A DNA stretch of 63,563 nt from an uncultured bacterium (GCA_903825575.1 CAIKAW010000010.1:1-63563), one strand, 5' to 3'; shown: positions 34,999 through 44,983, numbered from the stretch's first letter. Made by a program: numbers and translations. The notes: generated by a model not told the origin, from the sequence alone.

Positions 34999-36062
34999 AA
35001 GCTCGGCTACGCGAAGCCTTACGCGCCGTTGCCCCCGGTACCGCACTGCGAGACGGACTCGAGCGGATCCTGCGCGGGCGTACCGGCGGGTTGATCGTTC
35101 TGGGGCAGGATCGCCTAGTCGACACCCTGGCGACCGGCGGGTTCAACGTGGGCGTCGAGTTCACCTCGACCCGACTGCGGGAACTGTCCAAGATGGACGG
35201 CGCCTTGATCCTTGATCGGGATGCCACTCGAATAGTCCGAGCAGCGGTCCAATTGGTTCCTGATCCCAGCATTCCCACCGACGAAACCGGAACCCGGCAC
35301 CGCACTGCAGATCGGGTGGCGCGCCAGACCGGATTCCCCGTGATCAGCGTGAGCAAGTCGATGAACATCATTGCTTTGTATGTCCATGGGCGTCGGTATG
35401 TCCTGGAGAACTCCGCAGCAATCCTTTCGCGCGCCGATCAGGCGCTCGCGACCCTCGAGCGTTACCGCTCGCGACTGGATGCGGTGAGCGGAACACTTTC
35501 GGCGCTCGAGGTTGAAGACCTCGTGACTGTGCGGGACGTCGTTGCAGTCGGCCAACGACTTGAGATGGTGCGCCGGATCGCTCGCGAGGTTGAAAGCTAC
35601 TTGGTCGAACTCGGCACCGACGGGCGACTACTCGCGCTGCAACTGGAAGAGCTCGTCGCCGGAGTCGAGGCGGATCGAGCCCTGATCCTGCGCGACTATT
35701 TGCCTCCAGCCACCAAACGGGCCCGCCGGATCGAAACATCAATGGCCGAACTCGACGCCCTCACCGCGGCTGACTTGCTTGATCCCATCAGCATGGCCCG
35801 TGCGTTCGGCTTTTCCGGCTCTACAGATGTGCTCGACCAGTCGGTGAGCCCTCACGGCTTCCGCCTGCTGGCCCGCGTGCCACGACTGCCCGAAGTCGTC
35901 GTTGAGCGCCTCGTCGAACACTTCGGCACCTTGGACAAGTTGCTGGCTGCCGGTATCGATGACCTTCGGGCCGTCGAAGGCGTCGGCGATACCCGTGCAA
36001 GGTCGGTCCGCGACGGCCTTTCACGGTTGGCAGAATCGAGCATCCTGGAGCGTTACGTATGA
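34974..36062 (+). CDS. disA: DNA integrity scanning protein, diadenylate cyclase DisA
   Basis: 362-residue c-di-AMP synthase that scans DNA and stops synthesis at branched structures. N-terminal DAC domain with the catalytic DGA (LSKMDGALILDRD) and RHR (TGTRHRTADRVA) motifs; linker helical domain; C-terminal helix-hairpin-helix (VVERLVEHFGTLDKLL, AVEGVGDTRARSVRDGL). GTG at 34974; the nearest ribosome site, GGGG, is modest. Overlaps the methyltransferase gene by 4 bp. Confidence 0.95.
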   Translation: MATEKIDVEARLREALRAVAPGTALRDGLERILRGRTGGLIVLGQDRLVDTLATGGFNVGVEFTSTRLRELSKMDGALILDRDATRIVRAAVQLVPDPSIPTDETGTRHRTADRVARQTGFPVISVSKSMNIIALYVHGRRYVLENSAAILSRADQALATLERYRSRLDAVSGTLSALEVEDLVTVRDVVAVGQRLEMVRRIAREVESYLVELGTDGRLLALQLEELVAGVEADRALILRDYLPPATKRARRIETSMAELDALTAADLLDPISMARAFGFSGSTDVLDQSVSPHGFRLLARVPRLPEVVVERLVEHFGTLDKLLAAGIDDLRAVEGVGDTRARSVRDGLSRLAESSILERYV

Positions 36063-36826
36063 CCCTTGACCCCGACGCGCTGGCGAACCGCGAGATGTGG
36101 ACCCAGTACAACGCCGACTACATGGACGCCAGCGCCAGCGCGAATTGGGCTGCCACCGAGATCTCCTGGGGCATCTTTGGTGTGCCCGAAACTGATGTAA
36201 ATGTGATCGGAGACGTTGGCGGGCTCGACGTCGTCGAACTCGGGTGTGGCACTGCCTACTTCTCGTCATGGCTGGCGCGACGCGGTGCGCGGCCAGTCGG
36301 CGTCGACGTAACTCCTGCTCAACTTGATACGGCCCGCAGGCTGCAGGCTGAAACCGGCATCCAGTTTCCGCTGATCGAAGCCAGCGCCGAAGCTGTTCCG
36401 CTCCCTGACGCTTCGTTCGACTTAGCACTGTCTGAATACGGCGCGAGTCTGTGGTGCGATCCGGAGAAGTGGATCCCAGAAGCCGCCCGGCTGCTGCGTC
36501 CCGGTGGACGCCTAATCTTCCTGACGAACAGCGTGCTCGTTACCTTGTGTGTGCCCGAGACCGACGACTTTGCTACTACTTCGTTGCAAAGGCCGCAGCG
36601 TGGGCTCGGTCGAATCCAATGGTCGTTCGACGATGGCATTGAACATCACCGGTCGCATGGTGCATGGATTGACCTCTTGCATTTGCACGGGTTCAGCATC
36701 GAAGCTCTACGCGAGGTATATGCGCCCGAAGACGCCGTCGACCATCCGTGGCACAACGTGGCTAGCTCAGACTGGGCCAGACAGTGGCCCATTGAGGACC
36801 TCTGGGTAGCGCGCCTGCGCGCCTGA
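36059..36826 (+). CDS. Class I SAM-dependent methyltransferase
   Basis: 255 residues. Motif I VVELGCGTAYFSSWLARRG, then GARPVGVDVT, a motif II-like region FDLALSEYGASLWCD and the LRPGGRLIFLTNS block are clear. The acceptor is unknown. ATG overlaps the disA stop (ATGA), and the gene ends directly against the convergent DUF4232-like gene with no spacer. Confidence 0.85.
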   Translation: MTLDPDALANREMWTQYNADYMDASASANWAATEISWGIFGVPETDVNVIGDVGGLDVVELGCGTAYFSSWLARRGARPVGVDVTPAQLDTARRLQAETGIQFPLIEASAEAVPLPDASFDLALSEYGASLWCDPEKWIPEAARLLRPGGRLIFLTNSVLVTLCVPETDDFATTSLQRPQRGLGRIQWSFDDGIEHHRSHGAWIDLLHLHGFSIEALREVYAPEDAVDHPWHNVASSDWARQWPIEDLWVARLRA

Positions 36827-37423
36827 TCAGCCGATTGCGAAGGGTGCGGAGTTCGATAGCAATCCAACGTTGCCGACGACCAAGTCGTAGTAGCCGGGTT
36901 TTGCCTTACCAACCAGCGGCGGGCATCCGTGTAAGGAACGCTGCAATCGCCAGGTCAAGTTGACTTCTACGACAGCCTTGGGCTTCAAAACCCGGACGCT
37001 ATGTCCGGACGGCGTGAGACAGTCGCGATTGGCCCAGGTCGCGTAGCCGCCCGAAGTCACCGTGAAGGTATTGGCAGCGGCTCCGACATCTCGGCGGCAG
37101 GAGATCTTGCCAACGTTCTGTAGCCGCAATTGCAATTGCACCGACGAACCTGCCGGGTAGGACGTGGCATCGGTAGTCGCAACGATCTTCAAAGAACTAT
37201 CCGAGCAAAGCGGAATTGGAGTAGCACTCGGCGACGCGGAACCACTGGGCAACGCCGATACGGTCGGCAAGGGGTGCGACGCCATGGGGTGACCGCTAGG
37301 CCGAACGGACCAGTATCCGGCCGCCACCAGCAAAAGCAGCATCGCGAAGATGATCGCCCGCCGCAGCCAGTAGGTCAGCGCCGAGTCCGGGCCGACCGGT
37401 CGCCAGATCCCGCTAAGTCCCAC
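36827..37423 (-). CDS. Membrane-anchored DUF4232-like extracytoplasmic protein
   Basis: 198 residues: a single N-terminal helix (RRAIIFAMLLLLVAAGYW, about 21-38), a Pro/Ser/Thr-rich linker with SGSASPSATP, then an all-beta type domain with four cysteines (IPLCSDSS, GKISCRRDVG, ANRDCLTP, LHGCPPL). Conserved in actinobacteria, function unknown. GTG at 37423 is six nt from a TAGTTT element. Related in type to the C-terminal extension on MenA. Confidence 0.75.
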   Translation of the reverse strand: MGLSGIWRPVGPDSALTYWLRRAIIFAMLLLLVAAGYWSVRPSGHPMASHPLPTVSALPSGSASPSATPIPLCSDSSLKIVATTDATSYPAGSSVQLQLRLQNVGKISCRRDVGAAANTFTVTSGGYATWANRDCLTPSGHSVRVLKPKAVVEVNLTWRLQRSLHGCPPLVGKAKPGYYDLVVGNVGLLSNSAPFAIG

Positions 37424-37429
37424 TCGCCA

Positions 37430-37435
37430 AAACTA
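37430..37435 (-). promoter_or_regulatory. -10 element for the DUF4232-like gene (leaderless)
   Basis: TAGTTT on the minus strand, six nt before the GTG at 37423. No Shine-Dalgarno is present. Confidence 0.48.
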
Positions 37436-37543
37436 TTGCCCAAGGCACCCAGTTGGGCACCCCCATCGGGTGATCAGATCGCAGCAGGTCAGGTCCAGAC
37501 AGGCCTTATTCCTGTTGCTACCTCCACACCCATGTGCCACCCT

Positions 37544-37549
37544 TACGTT
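37544..37549 (+). promoter_or_regulatory. -10 element for the orphan ORF
   Basis: TACGTT eight nt before the ATG at 37558. It supports that ATG over an in-frame start at 37534. Confidence 0.35.
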
Positions 37550-37557
37550 GTTTGATC

Positions 37558-38040
37558 ATGAAACAGCCTGAGGGTTGCCCACCCTGGAGACAATTGAGCC
37601 ACTCAGATCGCGCCCCGGCCCTTCGCCGGTTTATTGCCCTGAGCGACTCACTAACGCCAGGTCAGCGCGCCATACTCGCCGGCATCCTGCGCAATCTGAG
37701 TCTGCCCCATGACTTTGAGCTCGACCTATTGGGAAGCCGAGCGGTGTTTACCAAGCTCAATGACTTGATCACTTCCAAACCCCACCCTGACCTCCGACAG
37801 GCGCGGACAGCTGGGTTTGAAGAGGCGTTTGGAACACCTGACGTCTGGACGCTGGCGGCGGCGGCCCGCAGGTTGCAACAGTGGCTAGACGTGAGTTGGC
37901 TGACTGAATTACCGACCGGAAACCAGTCAGCCATCAGCCTCAACGAAGTGCACCTATGCCTTGATTGCCTCGTGCGATTGCTGTCCACTTACGCCGAAGA
38001 ACCCGCTCAAGCCACCGAGAAATCCACAAGCGAATGCTGA
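37558..38040 (+). CDS. Orphan ORF, unknown function
   Basis: 160 residues, unrecognised. Predicted mostly helical and soluble, with no membrane helix or signal peptide; a long amphipathic central part (DVWTLAAAARRLQQWLDVSWL) and a C-terminal HLCLDCLVRLLSTYAEE. Codon use differs from its neighbours: it contains AGA, AGG, ATA and TTA. That suggests a recent or transferred gene, or a fast-evolving one. It ends 6 bp from convergent clpC. Confidence 0.55.
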   Translation: MKQPEGCPPWRQLSHSDRAPALRRFIALSDSLTPGQRAILAGILRNLSLPHDFELDLLGSRAVFTKLNDLITSKPHPDLRQARTAGFEEAFGTPDVWTLAAAARRLQQWLDVSWLTELPTGNQSAISLNEVHLCLDCLVRLLSTYAEEPAQATEKSTSEC

Positions 38041-38046
38041 ATAACT

Positions 38047-40578
38047 TTAGGAACTAGGCGAAGCCTCAACTGGCGTCGGCGCTATGACCGCCTCAGCCTC
38101 AGCGGGTGGCTCGTCCGGAATCAGCGGCTTGTCGGTCCCAGCAAAAGTGAACTCGCGCTTGTCACCCTCGCCCGTAACATCGACATGGACGATCTGACCA
38201 GGGCGCAACTCGGAGAACAAGATCTTCTCCGATAGCGGATCCTCGATCTCGCGCTGAATCGTGCGGCGCAACGGCCGAGCGCCAAGTACTGGGTCGTAGC
38301 CACGCTCCGAGAGAAGTTCCTTGGCCGCCGGGCTCATTTCCAGCGTCATGTCCTTGTCGCGCATCCGAAGGTCGAGCTTCGCGAGCATAAGGTCGACGAT
38401 CTCGATGATCTCCAAGCGCGTCAACTGGTGGAACACGATCATGTCGTCGATGCGGTTTAGGAACTCTGGGCGGAAGTGCTGCTTGAGCTCTTCCTGAACC
38501 TTCTGCTTCATTCGCTCGTAGTTTGACTCGTCCGCGTTGCTAGCAGCGAAGCCGAGGTTAAGCCCCTTGGCGATGTCGCGCGTTCCTAGGTTGGTCGTCA
38601 TGATGATCACCGTGTTCTTGAAGTCAACAACGCGACCTTGCGAATCAGTCAGGCGGCCATCCTCCAGGATCTGCAACAACGAGTTGAAGATGTCTGGGTG
38701 GGCCTTCTCGACCTCGTCGAAAAGCACCACCGAGAACGGCTTGCGCCGCACCTTCTCGGTGAGTTGGCCGCCCTCTTCGTACCCGACGTAGCCGGGAGGA
38801 GATCCGAACAAGCGCGAGACAGTGTGCTTCTCGGAGTACTCGCTCATGTCGAGTTGGATCAACGCACTCTCGTCGCCAAACAGGAACTCTGCAAGCGTCT
38901 TGGACAACTCGGTCTTACCGACACCCGAAGGTCCGGCAAAGATAAACGAGCCACCCGGGCGCTTCGGATCCTTTAGTCCGGCACGCGTGCGCCGAATTGC
39001 CTGGGAGAGTGCCTTGATCGCCTGCTGCTGCCCGATAACGCGCTTATGCAGTTCATCTTCCATGTGCAGCAAACGGGCGGACTCTTCCTCGGTCAACTTG
39101 AACACAGGGATGCCAGTCGCAATCGCCAAGACCTCGGCGATCAACTCCTCGTCCACCTCGGCAACTACATCCATGTCGCCGGACTTCCATTCCTTTTCAC
39201 GCTGCGCCTTTTCGGCCAGCAACTGCTTCTCGGTGTCGCGCAACGCCGCGGCCTTCTCAAAGAGTTGGCCGTCAATTGCCGACTCCTTCTCGCGCCGCGT
39301 GGCCGCAATGCGCTCGTCAAATTCGCGCAGGTCCGGTGGTGCTGTCATTCGACGAATGCGCAAGCGAGCGCCTGCCTCGTCAATCAGGTCAATTGCCTTG
39401 TCAGGTAGGAACCGATCAGAGATGTAGCGATCGGCCAAGGTCGCTGCCGAGACAAGAGCCGCGTCGGTGATCGAAACCCGGTGGTGCGTCTCATAGCGGT
39501 CGCGCAGACCCTTGAGGATCTCGATGGTGTGCGCCAACGTCGGTTCGTTCACCTGGATCGGCTGGAAGCGGCGCTCTAGTGCGGCATCCTTCTCGACGTA
39601 CTTGCGGTACTCATCGAGAGTGGTAGCACCAATCGTCTGCAACTCACCACGAGCCAGCATCGGCTTGAGAATGCTGGCAGCGTCGATGGCACCTTCGGCC
39701 GCACCAGCACCTACGAGCGTGTGCATCTCGTCGATGAACAAGATGATGTCCCCGCGGGTCCGAATCTCCTTGAGGACCTTCTTCAACCGCTCCTCAAAGT
39801 CACCGCGATAGCGAGAGCCAGCCACCAGCGCGCCGAGATCCAGTGTGTATAGCTGCTTGTCCTTGAGAGTTTCGGGTACCTCGCCGCGCACGATCATCTG
39901 GGCCAGACCTTCGACGATCGCCGTCTTGCCGACGCCTGGCTCGCCGATCAGAACTGGATTGTTCTTTGTGCGCCGCGACAGCACCTGCATCACACGTTCA
40001 ATTTCCTTCTCGCGCCCGATGACCGGGTCGAGTTTGGCTTCACGCGCGGATTGGGTCAGGTTACGACCGAACTGATCGAGAACCAGCGACGTTGACGGAG
40101 TTGCCTCCGCCGGTCCTCCGGCCGCCACTGGCTCTTTGCCTTGGTAGCCGGACAGCAACTGGATGACCTGCTGGCGGACCCGGTTGAGGTCGGCGCCAAG
40201 TTTGACCAGCACCTGAGCGGCGACCCCTTCACCTTCGCGAATCAACCCCAGCAAGATGTGCTCAGTGCCGATGTAGTTGTGGCCCAACTGGAGGGCTTCG
40301 CGCAAGGAAAGTTCCAGGACCTTCTTGGCCCGAGGGGTGAAGGGGATATGCCCGCTAGGTGCCTGCTGGCCCTGGCCGATGATCTCCTCGACCTGTTGGC
40401 GGACGGCCTCTAGCGAGATGCCAAGGCTCTCCAGCGACTTGGCTGCGACGCCTTCGCCCTCATGGATCAGGCCGAGCAGGATGTGCTCGGTCCCGATGTA
40501 GTTGTGGTTGAGCATCCTGGCTTCTTCTTGCGCCAAGACGACAACCCGCCGCGCCCGGTCGGTAAACCTCTCGAACAT
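38047..40578 (-). CDS. clpC: ATP-dependent Clp protease ATPase ClpC
   Basis: 843-residue AAA+ unfoldase feeding ClpP. Two N-terminal Clp repeats ([32 protein letters not shown]), first Walker [14 protein letters not shown], the M-domain with a UVR-like stretch ([14 protein letters not shown]), second Walker [13 protein letters not shown] and the C-terminal D2 small domain. A TAGCAT -10 candidate precedes the gene by about 30 nt. The 140-bp gap to lsr2 shows no clear ClgR-type site. Confidence 0.96.
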   Translation of the reverse strand: MFERFTDRARRVVVLAQEEARMLNHNYIGTEHILLGLIHEGEGVAAKSLESLGISLEAVRQQVEEIIGQGQQAPSGHIPFTPRAKKVLELSLREALQLGHNYIGTEHILLGLIREGEGVAAQVLVKLGADLNRVRQQVIQLLSGYQGKEPVAAGGPAEATPSTSLVLDQFGRNLTQSAREAKLDPVIGREKEIERVMQVLSRRTKNNPVLIGEPGVGKTAIVEGLAQMIVRGEVPETLKDKQLYTLDLGALVAGSRYRGDFEERLKKVLKEIRTRGDIILFIDEMHTLVGAGAAEGAIDAASILKPMLARGELQTIGATTLDEYRKYVEKDAALERRFQPIQVNEPTLAHTIEILKGLRDRYETHHRVSITDAALVSAATLADRYISDRFLPDKAIDLIDEAGARLRIRRMTAPPDLREFDERIAATRREKESAIDGQLFEKAAALRDTEKQLLAEKAQREKEWKSGDMDVVAEVDEELIAEVLAIATGIPVFKLTEEESARLLHMEDELHKRVIGQQQAIKALSQAIRRTRAGLKDPKRPGGSFIFAGPSGVGKTELSKTLAEFLFGDESALIQLDMSEYSEKHTVSRLFGSPPGYVGYEEGGQLTEKVRRKPFSVVLFDEVEKAHPDIFNSLLQILEDGRLTDSQGRVVDFKNTVIIMTTNLGTRDIAKGLNLGFAASNADESNYERMKQKVQEELKQHFRPEFLNRIDDMIVFHQLTRLEIIEIVDLMLAKLDLRMRDKDMTLEMSPAAKELLSERGYDPVLGARPLRRTIQREIEDPLSEKILFSELRPGQIVHVDVTGEGDKREFTFAGTDKPLIPDEPPAEAEAVIAPTPVEASPSS

Positions 40579-40718
40579 GCCGCTCCGTCCCCGTGCAATG
40601 GTCCGGCAATGCTAGCCCCGTTGGAGCCAGCCTGCTGCCGCCGGACTTGTCTACCACCCCAACGACCCAGAGCGCCTGGACCTTCCCGGCCCGGATACGC
40701 CCACGGTGAACTCCCCGA

Positions 40719-41063
40719 TCAGGCGCCTGGATGCTCCATTTCGTACCGCATCCTTAGGTTTAGAGGAACCCGCCCCCGGTCACCCAGGGGAATTCCTTGC
40801 TGCTGCGCCCAAACCCGGATCGCGTGGATTCTGGGGTCTGCCTTGCTGCGTTGCTTTCGCGCCCCGGCTGGCTTTGGCCGGTTCAGAGCACTGGCTCTAC
40901 GTGCATGGCTGAGATATGGCGCCAAAGCGTTACGTAATTGCGCCGCATTTGCAGAACTGAGATCGATCTCGTAGGCGGCACCGTCCAAGGCGAAGTGGAC
41001 GAGTTCGTCTGCCGGACCCCCGTCCAAATCGTCGACCAAGATTATTTGCACTTTCTGAGCCAT
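40719..41063 (-). CDS. lsr2: Lsr2 nucleoid-associated protein
   Basis: 114-residue xenogeneic silencer that bridges AT-rich DNA. The N-terminal dimerisation domain starts AQKVQIILVDDLDGGPADE; the C-terminal DNA-binding domain has RVWAQQQGIPLGDRGRVP, the AT-hook-like RGR core with Val in place of the usual Ile. ATG at 41063. The 94 bp upstream are AT-richer than the surroundings, with TATCCT as a possible -10. Confidence 0.95.
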   Translation of the reverse strand: MAQKVQIILVDDLDGGPADELVHFALDGAAYEIDLSSANAAQLRNALAPYLSHARRASALNRPKPAGARKQRSKADPRIHAIRVWAQQQGIPLGDRGRVPLNLRMRYEMEHPGA

Positions 41064-41157
41064 CCGGATTACCCCGATTTCCGTCGGACGTGTGGCTTTT
41101 AGGATAGTGGTAACTAATGCGCTAAATCACCTCAGGAAAATCAATTAGCGGCCGAAA

Positions 41158-41973
41158 CTAGCGCCCGAGATAAATCCGGATCCCGTTCAACAGCCCTTTG
41201 GCCACCTTGGCACGACCGTTTGGAGACTTCGCCAGATTTGCATCCGAGGTGTTGCGCATGTTCAGCGTCTCGACAATGACCGTCGGGATGCTGCTGCAGT
41301 TCAGCGTTCCCTGATCGCTGGAAATCATGGTCGCATTGTTGATATAGGTCGACTTTGTTAGCCCAGCGCGCACCATGCCCGTGATTATTGAGCGACCCAG
41401 CGTGCGTGAACGCGTGACCATCGAACTGGGGCGAGATAGGCAAGGCCGGGCAATGTTCGCTGGTTCCATCACGAAGAATCCATGTCCACCGGAGGCAGCG
41501 CCGTCCGCATGGATACTCACCTTCAGCACGGCATGTTGCGCCAAGCCAAATTGGCCCCGAATCTTGATGCATGGGCCGTAAGAATTCCAGGTATTTGTGT
41601 AACGCGTCATGACGACAGTCGCGCCTAGGGCCCGCAATGCGGCCCGCAGGTCTTGCGCCACTGCAAAGTTGTAGGTGGCTTCGGGGTATCCAGAGTTCGT
41701 CGCTGTTCCCGTCGTATTGCAGATCTTGTACGGAACAGTGCCACCGACGAACGTCTTCTTGTTCAGGAGACTGAAGAACCTGGGATTGGAATTACCGAGT
41801 TGATGGCCTGGGTCGATTGCGATGATGACGCCGGCCAGTGGGAGGGTCACCGCAGCGGCGGTAGCGTTGATCGTCGCTCTGGCTGCAGACCCAGCAGTCG
41901 CAGGCGCCGCAAGCATTGTCAGGCTGAGCGCACCTGCCAAAGCAATCCCGACCACGTATGGCGAGCGACGCAT
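41158..41973 (-). CDS. Secreted N-acetylmuramoyl-L-alanine amidase (Amidase_3)
   Basis: 271-residue zinc amidase cleaving peptidoglycan stem peptides. Signal peptide MRRSPYVVGIALAGALSLTM ending near APATAGSA; catalytic/metal set His in IAIDPGHQLG, Glu in YPEATYNFAV, His in VSIHADGAASGG and Glu in VIVETLNMRN. No cell-wall binding module. Of two in-frame ATGs I chose 41973, since AGGGAG directly abuts the other (41979). Cell-wall remodelling is its probable job. Confidence 0.92.
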   Translation of the reverse strand: MRRSPYVVGIALAGALSLTMLAAPATAGSAARATINATAAAVTLPLAGVIIAIDPGHQLGNSNPRFFSLLNKKTFVGGTVPYKICNTTGTATNSGYPEATYNFAVAQDLRAALRALGATVVMTRYTNTWNSYGPCIKIRGQFGLAQHAVLKVSIHADGAASGGHGFFVMEPANIARPCLSRPSSMVTRSRTLGRSIITGMVRAGLTKSTYINNATMISSDQGTLNCSSIPTVIVETLNMRNTSDANLAKSPNGRAKVAKGLLNGIRIYLGR

Positions 41974-41979
41974 CGTCAT

Positions 41980-41985
41980 CTCCCT
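41980..41985 (-). promoter_or_regulatory. Ribosome binding site deciding the amidase start
   Basis: AGGGAG six nt before ATG 41973 and with no spacer to ATG 41979; the downstream ATG is therefore favoured. Confidence 0.6.
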
Positions 41986-42481
41986 AGAGCACGCGCAACA
42001 TGCGGTGGTTGCCGAGGGTATTTGGCTTGACCCGTTCCAGATCCAGGAACTCGGCGACACCTTCGTCATAGGACTCAAGCAGTTCGGCAAACACCGCTGG
42101 GTCAACTGGCGAACCTTCGATCTCGACGAAACCATGGCGAGCGAAGAAACCGGTCTCGAAGGTCAGGCAGAACAAACGTCTAACCCCGAGATCTGTTGCT
42201 CGGTCGACGAGCGCCGTCAGGATGCGCCCGCCAAGCCCAGTTCCGCGCTGCTCAGGAGTCACGGCCAAGGTACGGATTTCGGCCAAGTCCTCCCAAAGCA
42301 CGTGCAGCGCTCCAAAGCCAACGATCACTCCACCGTCGTCTGCAACCAAGAATTCCTGAACATCTTCGTAAAGCGTCACTGTGGCTTTGGTGAGCAACCT
42401 GCGATCGGCCGTATAGAGGTCAACCAGCGACTTGATGGCACGAACGTCGGTCGTTCTGGCCTGCCTGATAATCGCGCTCAT
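41984..42481 (-). CDS. argA: GNAT N-acetyltransferase, probable N-acetylglutamate synthase
   Basis: 165-residue GNAT protein. The acetyl-CoA loop is [17 protein letters not shown], preceded by [29 protein letters not shown] completes the fold. It resembles the short ArgA-type synthases of actinobacteria (Rv2747-like), which start arginine synthesis. GNATs are hard to assign, so activity is inferred. ATG overlaps the lysS stop by 4 bp. Confidence 0.78.
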   Translation of the reverse strand: MSAIIRQARTTDVRAIKSLVDLYTADRRLLTKATVTLYEDVQEFLVADDGGVIVGFGALHVLWEDLAEIRTLAVTPEQRGTGLGGRILTALVDRATDLGVRRLFCLTFETGFFARHGFVEIEGSPVDPAVFAELLESYDEGVAEFLDLERVKPNTLGNHRMLRVL

Positions 42482-44007
42482 TCGGGCTTCACCAACGGAA
42501 ACAAAACTGTTTCGCGGATCCCGAGACCAGTTAGCGTCATCAGCATTCGATCAATCCCAAGGCCGACGCCACCACTTGGCGGCATGCCATGTTCAAGTGC
42601 GCGAAGAAAATCCTCGTCCAGTCGCATCGCTTCGGCGTCCCCGCGTGCCGCAGCCTTGGCCTGCTCCTCGAGACGTTCACGCTGCACGACCGGGTCCACC
42701 AGCTCGCTGTAGCCCGTCGCCTGCTCGTACCCGTCGATGTACAGGTCCCACTTCTCGACCACACCAGGTTGCGAGCGGTGGGCGCGAACCAACGGTGAGG
42801 TGTCAACCGGGAAATCGCGAACGAACGTCGGTCCGGTGAAAGTTGGGGCGACATGATGCTCAAACAGTTGTTCCACGTAGTGGCCCGGTCCCCATGTGGG
42901 TAGCGGCACGATGCCGACCGCTGATACGAGTTGCTGCAACGTTGCTATCGGCGTTGCCGGCATCACATCGATACCGACAGCGTCTGAAACAGCTGGGTAC
43001 ATCGACACCGTTGTCCATTCGCCAGACAGATCGCGCGTCGTTCCGTCGTGATGGTCGAACTGCAGCGAGCCGTGAACCGCGACAGCAGCTTCCTGAATCA
43101 ACTCGCGGGTCACGCGGGCCATGTCGTTGTAGTCGGCGTAGGCCTCGTAGAACTCGAGCATGGCGAACTCGGGGCTATGTGTTGAATCGGCACCCTCGTT
43201 GCGGAAATTGCGATTGATTTCGAACACTCGCTCAATGCCGCCAACCACACATCGCTTCAAGAACAACTCAGGCGCAATCCGCAAGTACAGGTCCATGTCA
43301 TACGCATTCATGTGCGTCACAAATGGACGAGCGGTCGCGCCGCCGTGCAACGTCTGAAGCATGGGCGTCTCGACCTCGACGTAGTCGCGTGTTGCTAGCG
43401 ACGTCCGCAAGGCGGCCACTGCTGCCATCCGCTGGCGAGCCATGATGCGAGCTTCGGGCCTGACAATCAGGTCTACGTAACGCTGACGCACTCGGATCTG
43501 CTCCGACAGCGGCTTATGTGCAACAGGAAGCGGACGAAGCGCTTTCGTCGCCATCAGCCACGAATCGGTGAAGATCGATAATTCACCCCGACGACTCGTG
43601 CCGACCTCACCCTGAACGGCGACGATGTCCCCAATGTCCACGAGGTGCTTCCAGTCATCTAGCACAGCGGTCCCAACCCGATCGGCGGAGAGCATCACCT
43701 GCAACTCAGTGCCATCTCCCGCCCGCAGGGTCGCAAAGCACAACTTGCCGGTATTGCGTTGGAAGATGACCCGGCCGGCGATGGACACCAAGTCGCCAGT
43801 TGCGACATCGATCTCGAGGGTGGCGTACTGAGCACGAATCGCGTCGAACTGATGGGTTATCGGGACCTGAACGGGGTAGGCCTCGGAGCCCGCCGCGAGC
43901 AATTCAGCTCGCTTTCCCAACCGCACCCGCATCTGCTCCGGGACGTCGTCAACCTCCTGGTCGGCGGCAGGGGCTGCGTCTTTCTTGGGCGCGGCTTGGT
44001 CAGTCAT
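42478..44007 (-). CDS. lysS: Lysyl-tRNA synthetase, class II
   Basis: 509 residues. OB-fold anticodon domain ([20 protein letters not shown]), class II motif 2 [20 protein letters not shown], and motif 3 [18 protein letters not shown]-terminal [18 protein letters not shown] is typical of LysS. ATG at 44007 is eight nt from TAACCT; no Shine-Dalgarno. Translationally coupled to the acetyltransferase. Confidence 0.96.
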   Translation of the reverse strand: MTDQAAPKKDAAPAADQEVDDVPEQMRVRLGKRAELLAAGSEAYPVQVPITHQFDAIRAQYATLEIDVATGDLVSIAGRVIFQRNTGKLCFATLRAGDGTELQVMLSADRVGTAVLDDWKHLVDIGDIVAVQGEVGTSRRGELSIFTDSWLMATKALRPLPVAHKPLSEQIRVRQRYVDLIVRPEARIMARQRMAAVAALRTSLATRDYVEVETPMLQTLHGGATARPFVTHMNAYDMDLYLRIAPELFLKRCVVGGIERVFEINRNFRNEGADSTHSPEFAMLEFYEAYADYNDMARVTRELIQEAAVAVHGSLQFDHHDGTTRDLSGEWTTVSMYPAVSDAVGIDVMPATPIATLQQLVSAVGIVPLPTWGPGHYVEQLFEHHVAPTFTGPTFVRDFPVDTSPLVRAHRSQPGVVEKWDLYIDGYEQATGYSELVDPVVQRERLEEQAKAAARGDAEAMRLDEDFLRALEHGMPPSGGVGLGIDRMLMTLTGLGIRETVLFPLVKPE

Positions 44008-44015
44008 GGTGGTTC

Positions 44016-44021
44016 AGGTTA
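44016..44021 (-). promoter_or_regulatory. -10 element for lysS (leaderless)
   Basis: TAACCT on the minus strand, eight nt before the lysS ATG. Confidence 0.42.
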
Positions 44022-44101
44022 GTCGTCCCCGGTCGACCGGCGCCGAGGACCCGCGGCCACTGAGGCCGAACACGGGTGCGAACGGAACAAACCGTACTTT
44101 C

Positions 44102-44126
44102 TAGGTGGCATGGAATGTTTCACCTA
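44102..44126. repeat. Short inverted repeat upstream of lysS
   Basis: TAGGTG and CACCTA separated by 13 nt in the 140-bp gap between coaX and lysS. Arms are only 6 bp; no T-box or other riboswitch features were seen. Significance uncertain. Confidence 0.25.
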
Positions 44127-44147
44127 TGCGCGCGCACGGCACTTTCT

Positions 44148-44906
44148 TCAGGGATTGCGGTCGAAGACTAGGCGCAGGCCGATTAGGGTCAGGTCGGGCT
44201 CGTGTCGGGTAATCGTTTCGCTCAGCCCTAACACGATCGGAGCCAATCCCCCAGTAGCGATCACAGCTACATCTGAGGTTCCCAGTTCGACCAGAATGCG
44301 CCGCACCAGGCCATCCACCTGACCGGCGAAACCAAACAGAACTCCCGACTGCAGTGACTCAACCGTGTTCTTCCCAATCACCGAGCGCGGCGCCACAAGC
44401 TCGACCTTGCGCAACTGCGCGGCCCGCGAAGCCAGAGCCTCCAACGAGATCTCAATACCAGGTGCAAGCGCACCGCCGAGAAACTCCCCGGCCGCTGACA
44501 CGACGTCGAAATTTGTCGAAGTGCCAAAGTCGACGACGATGGCCGAACCGCCGACCAGGTGGTGCGCCGCCAGCGTATTGACGATGCGGTCAGCACCAAC
44601 CTCTTTCGGGTTGTCTGTGAGCACCGGCACGCCGGTCTTGGTTCCAGGTTCAACGATCACCGTGTGCAGATCGGCGTAGTAGCCCGCCAGCATCGTGCGC
44701 AATTCCCGAAGGACCGAGGGAACCGTCGAACACAGGGCAATACCAGTGACCTCGCCGGCTCCGGCAAGCAAGCCACGGAAAGTCAGCGCTAGTTCGTCGG
44801 CAGTGGAGTGAGCATCGGTCTTCACCCGCCATGAGTGGCTCAGCACTTCACCATCGAATAGGCCCAGCACAGTATTGGTGTTGCCGACGTCAATCGCCAG
44901 AAGCAT
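44148..44906 (-). CDS. coaX: Type III pantothenate kinase CoaX
   Basis: 252-residue ASKHA-fold kinase, the first step of CoA synthesis. PHOSPHATE loop LLAIDVGNTNTVLGLFDG, then WRVKTDAHSTADE, GADRIVNTLAAHHL and IVVDFGTSTNFDVV. Last gene of the panC-nadB-nadC-coaX run. ATG at 44906 with GAAGGG eight nt upstream. A 20-bp tandem repeat lies just ahead in the gap from nadC. Confidence 0.94.
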   Translation of the reverse strand: MLLAIDVGNTNTVLGLFDGEVLSHSWRVKTDAHSTADELALTFRGLLAGAGEVTGIALCSTVPSVLRELRTMLAGYYADLHTVIVEPGTKTGVPVLTDNPKEVGADRIVNTLAAHHLVGGSAIVVDFGTSTNFDVVSAAGEFLGGALAPGIEISLEALASRAAQLRKVELVAPRSVIGKNTVESLQSGVLFGFAGQVDGLVRRILVELGTSDVAVIATGGLAPIVLGLSETITRHEPDLTLIGLRLVFDRNP

Positions 44907-44932
44907 GAATGCAACCCTTCGACGCGTGCGAG

Positions 44933-44972
44933 CCTTGACCGATCAGTGTTCCCCTTGACCGATCAGTGTTCC
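44933..44972. repeat. Perfect 20-bp tandem repeat between nadC and coaX
   Basis: CCTTGACCGATCAGTGTTCC occurs twice head-to-tail with no mismatch. Each unit contains the near-palindrome TGACCGATCA. The 20-bp period puts both copies on roughly the same face of DNA, so paired binding of a regulator is plausible. A recent slippage duplication is the alternative. Confidence 0.6.
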
Positions 44973-44983
44973 CTACTGGTGGA

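Noticed and set aside
40720-40729. CAGGCGCCTG palindrome as an lsr2 terminator
   Set aside because: It encodes the last lsr2 codons and stop, and no T-run follows.
44008-44147. T-box or lysine riboswitch ahead of lysS
   Set aside because: No conserved T-box or riboswitch elements; only a weak 6-bp inverted repeat and a leaderless-type -10.
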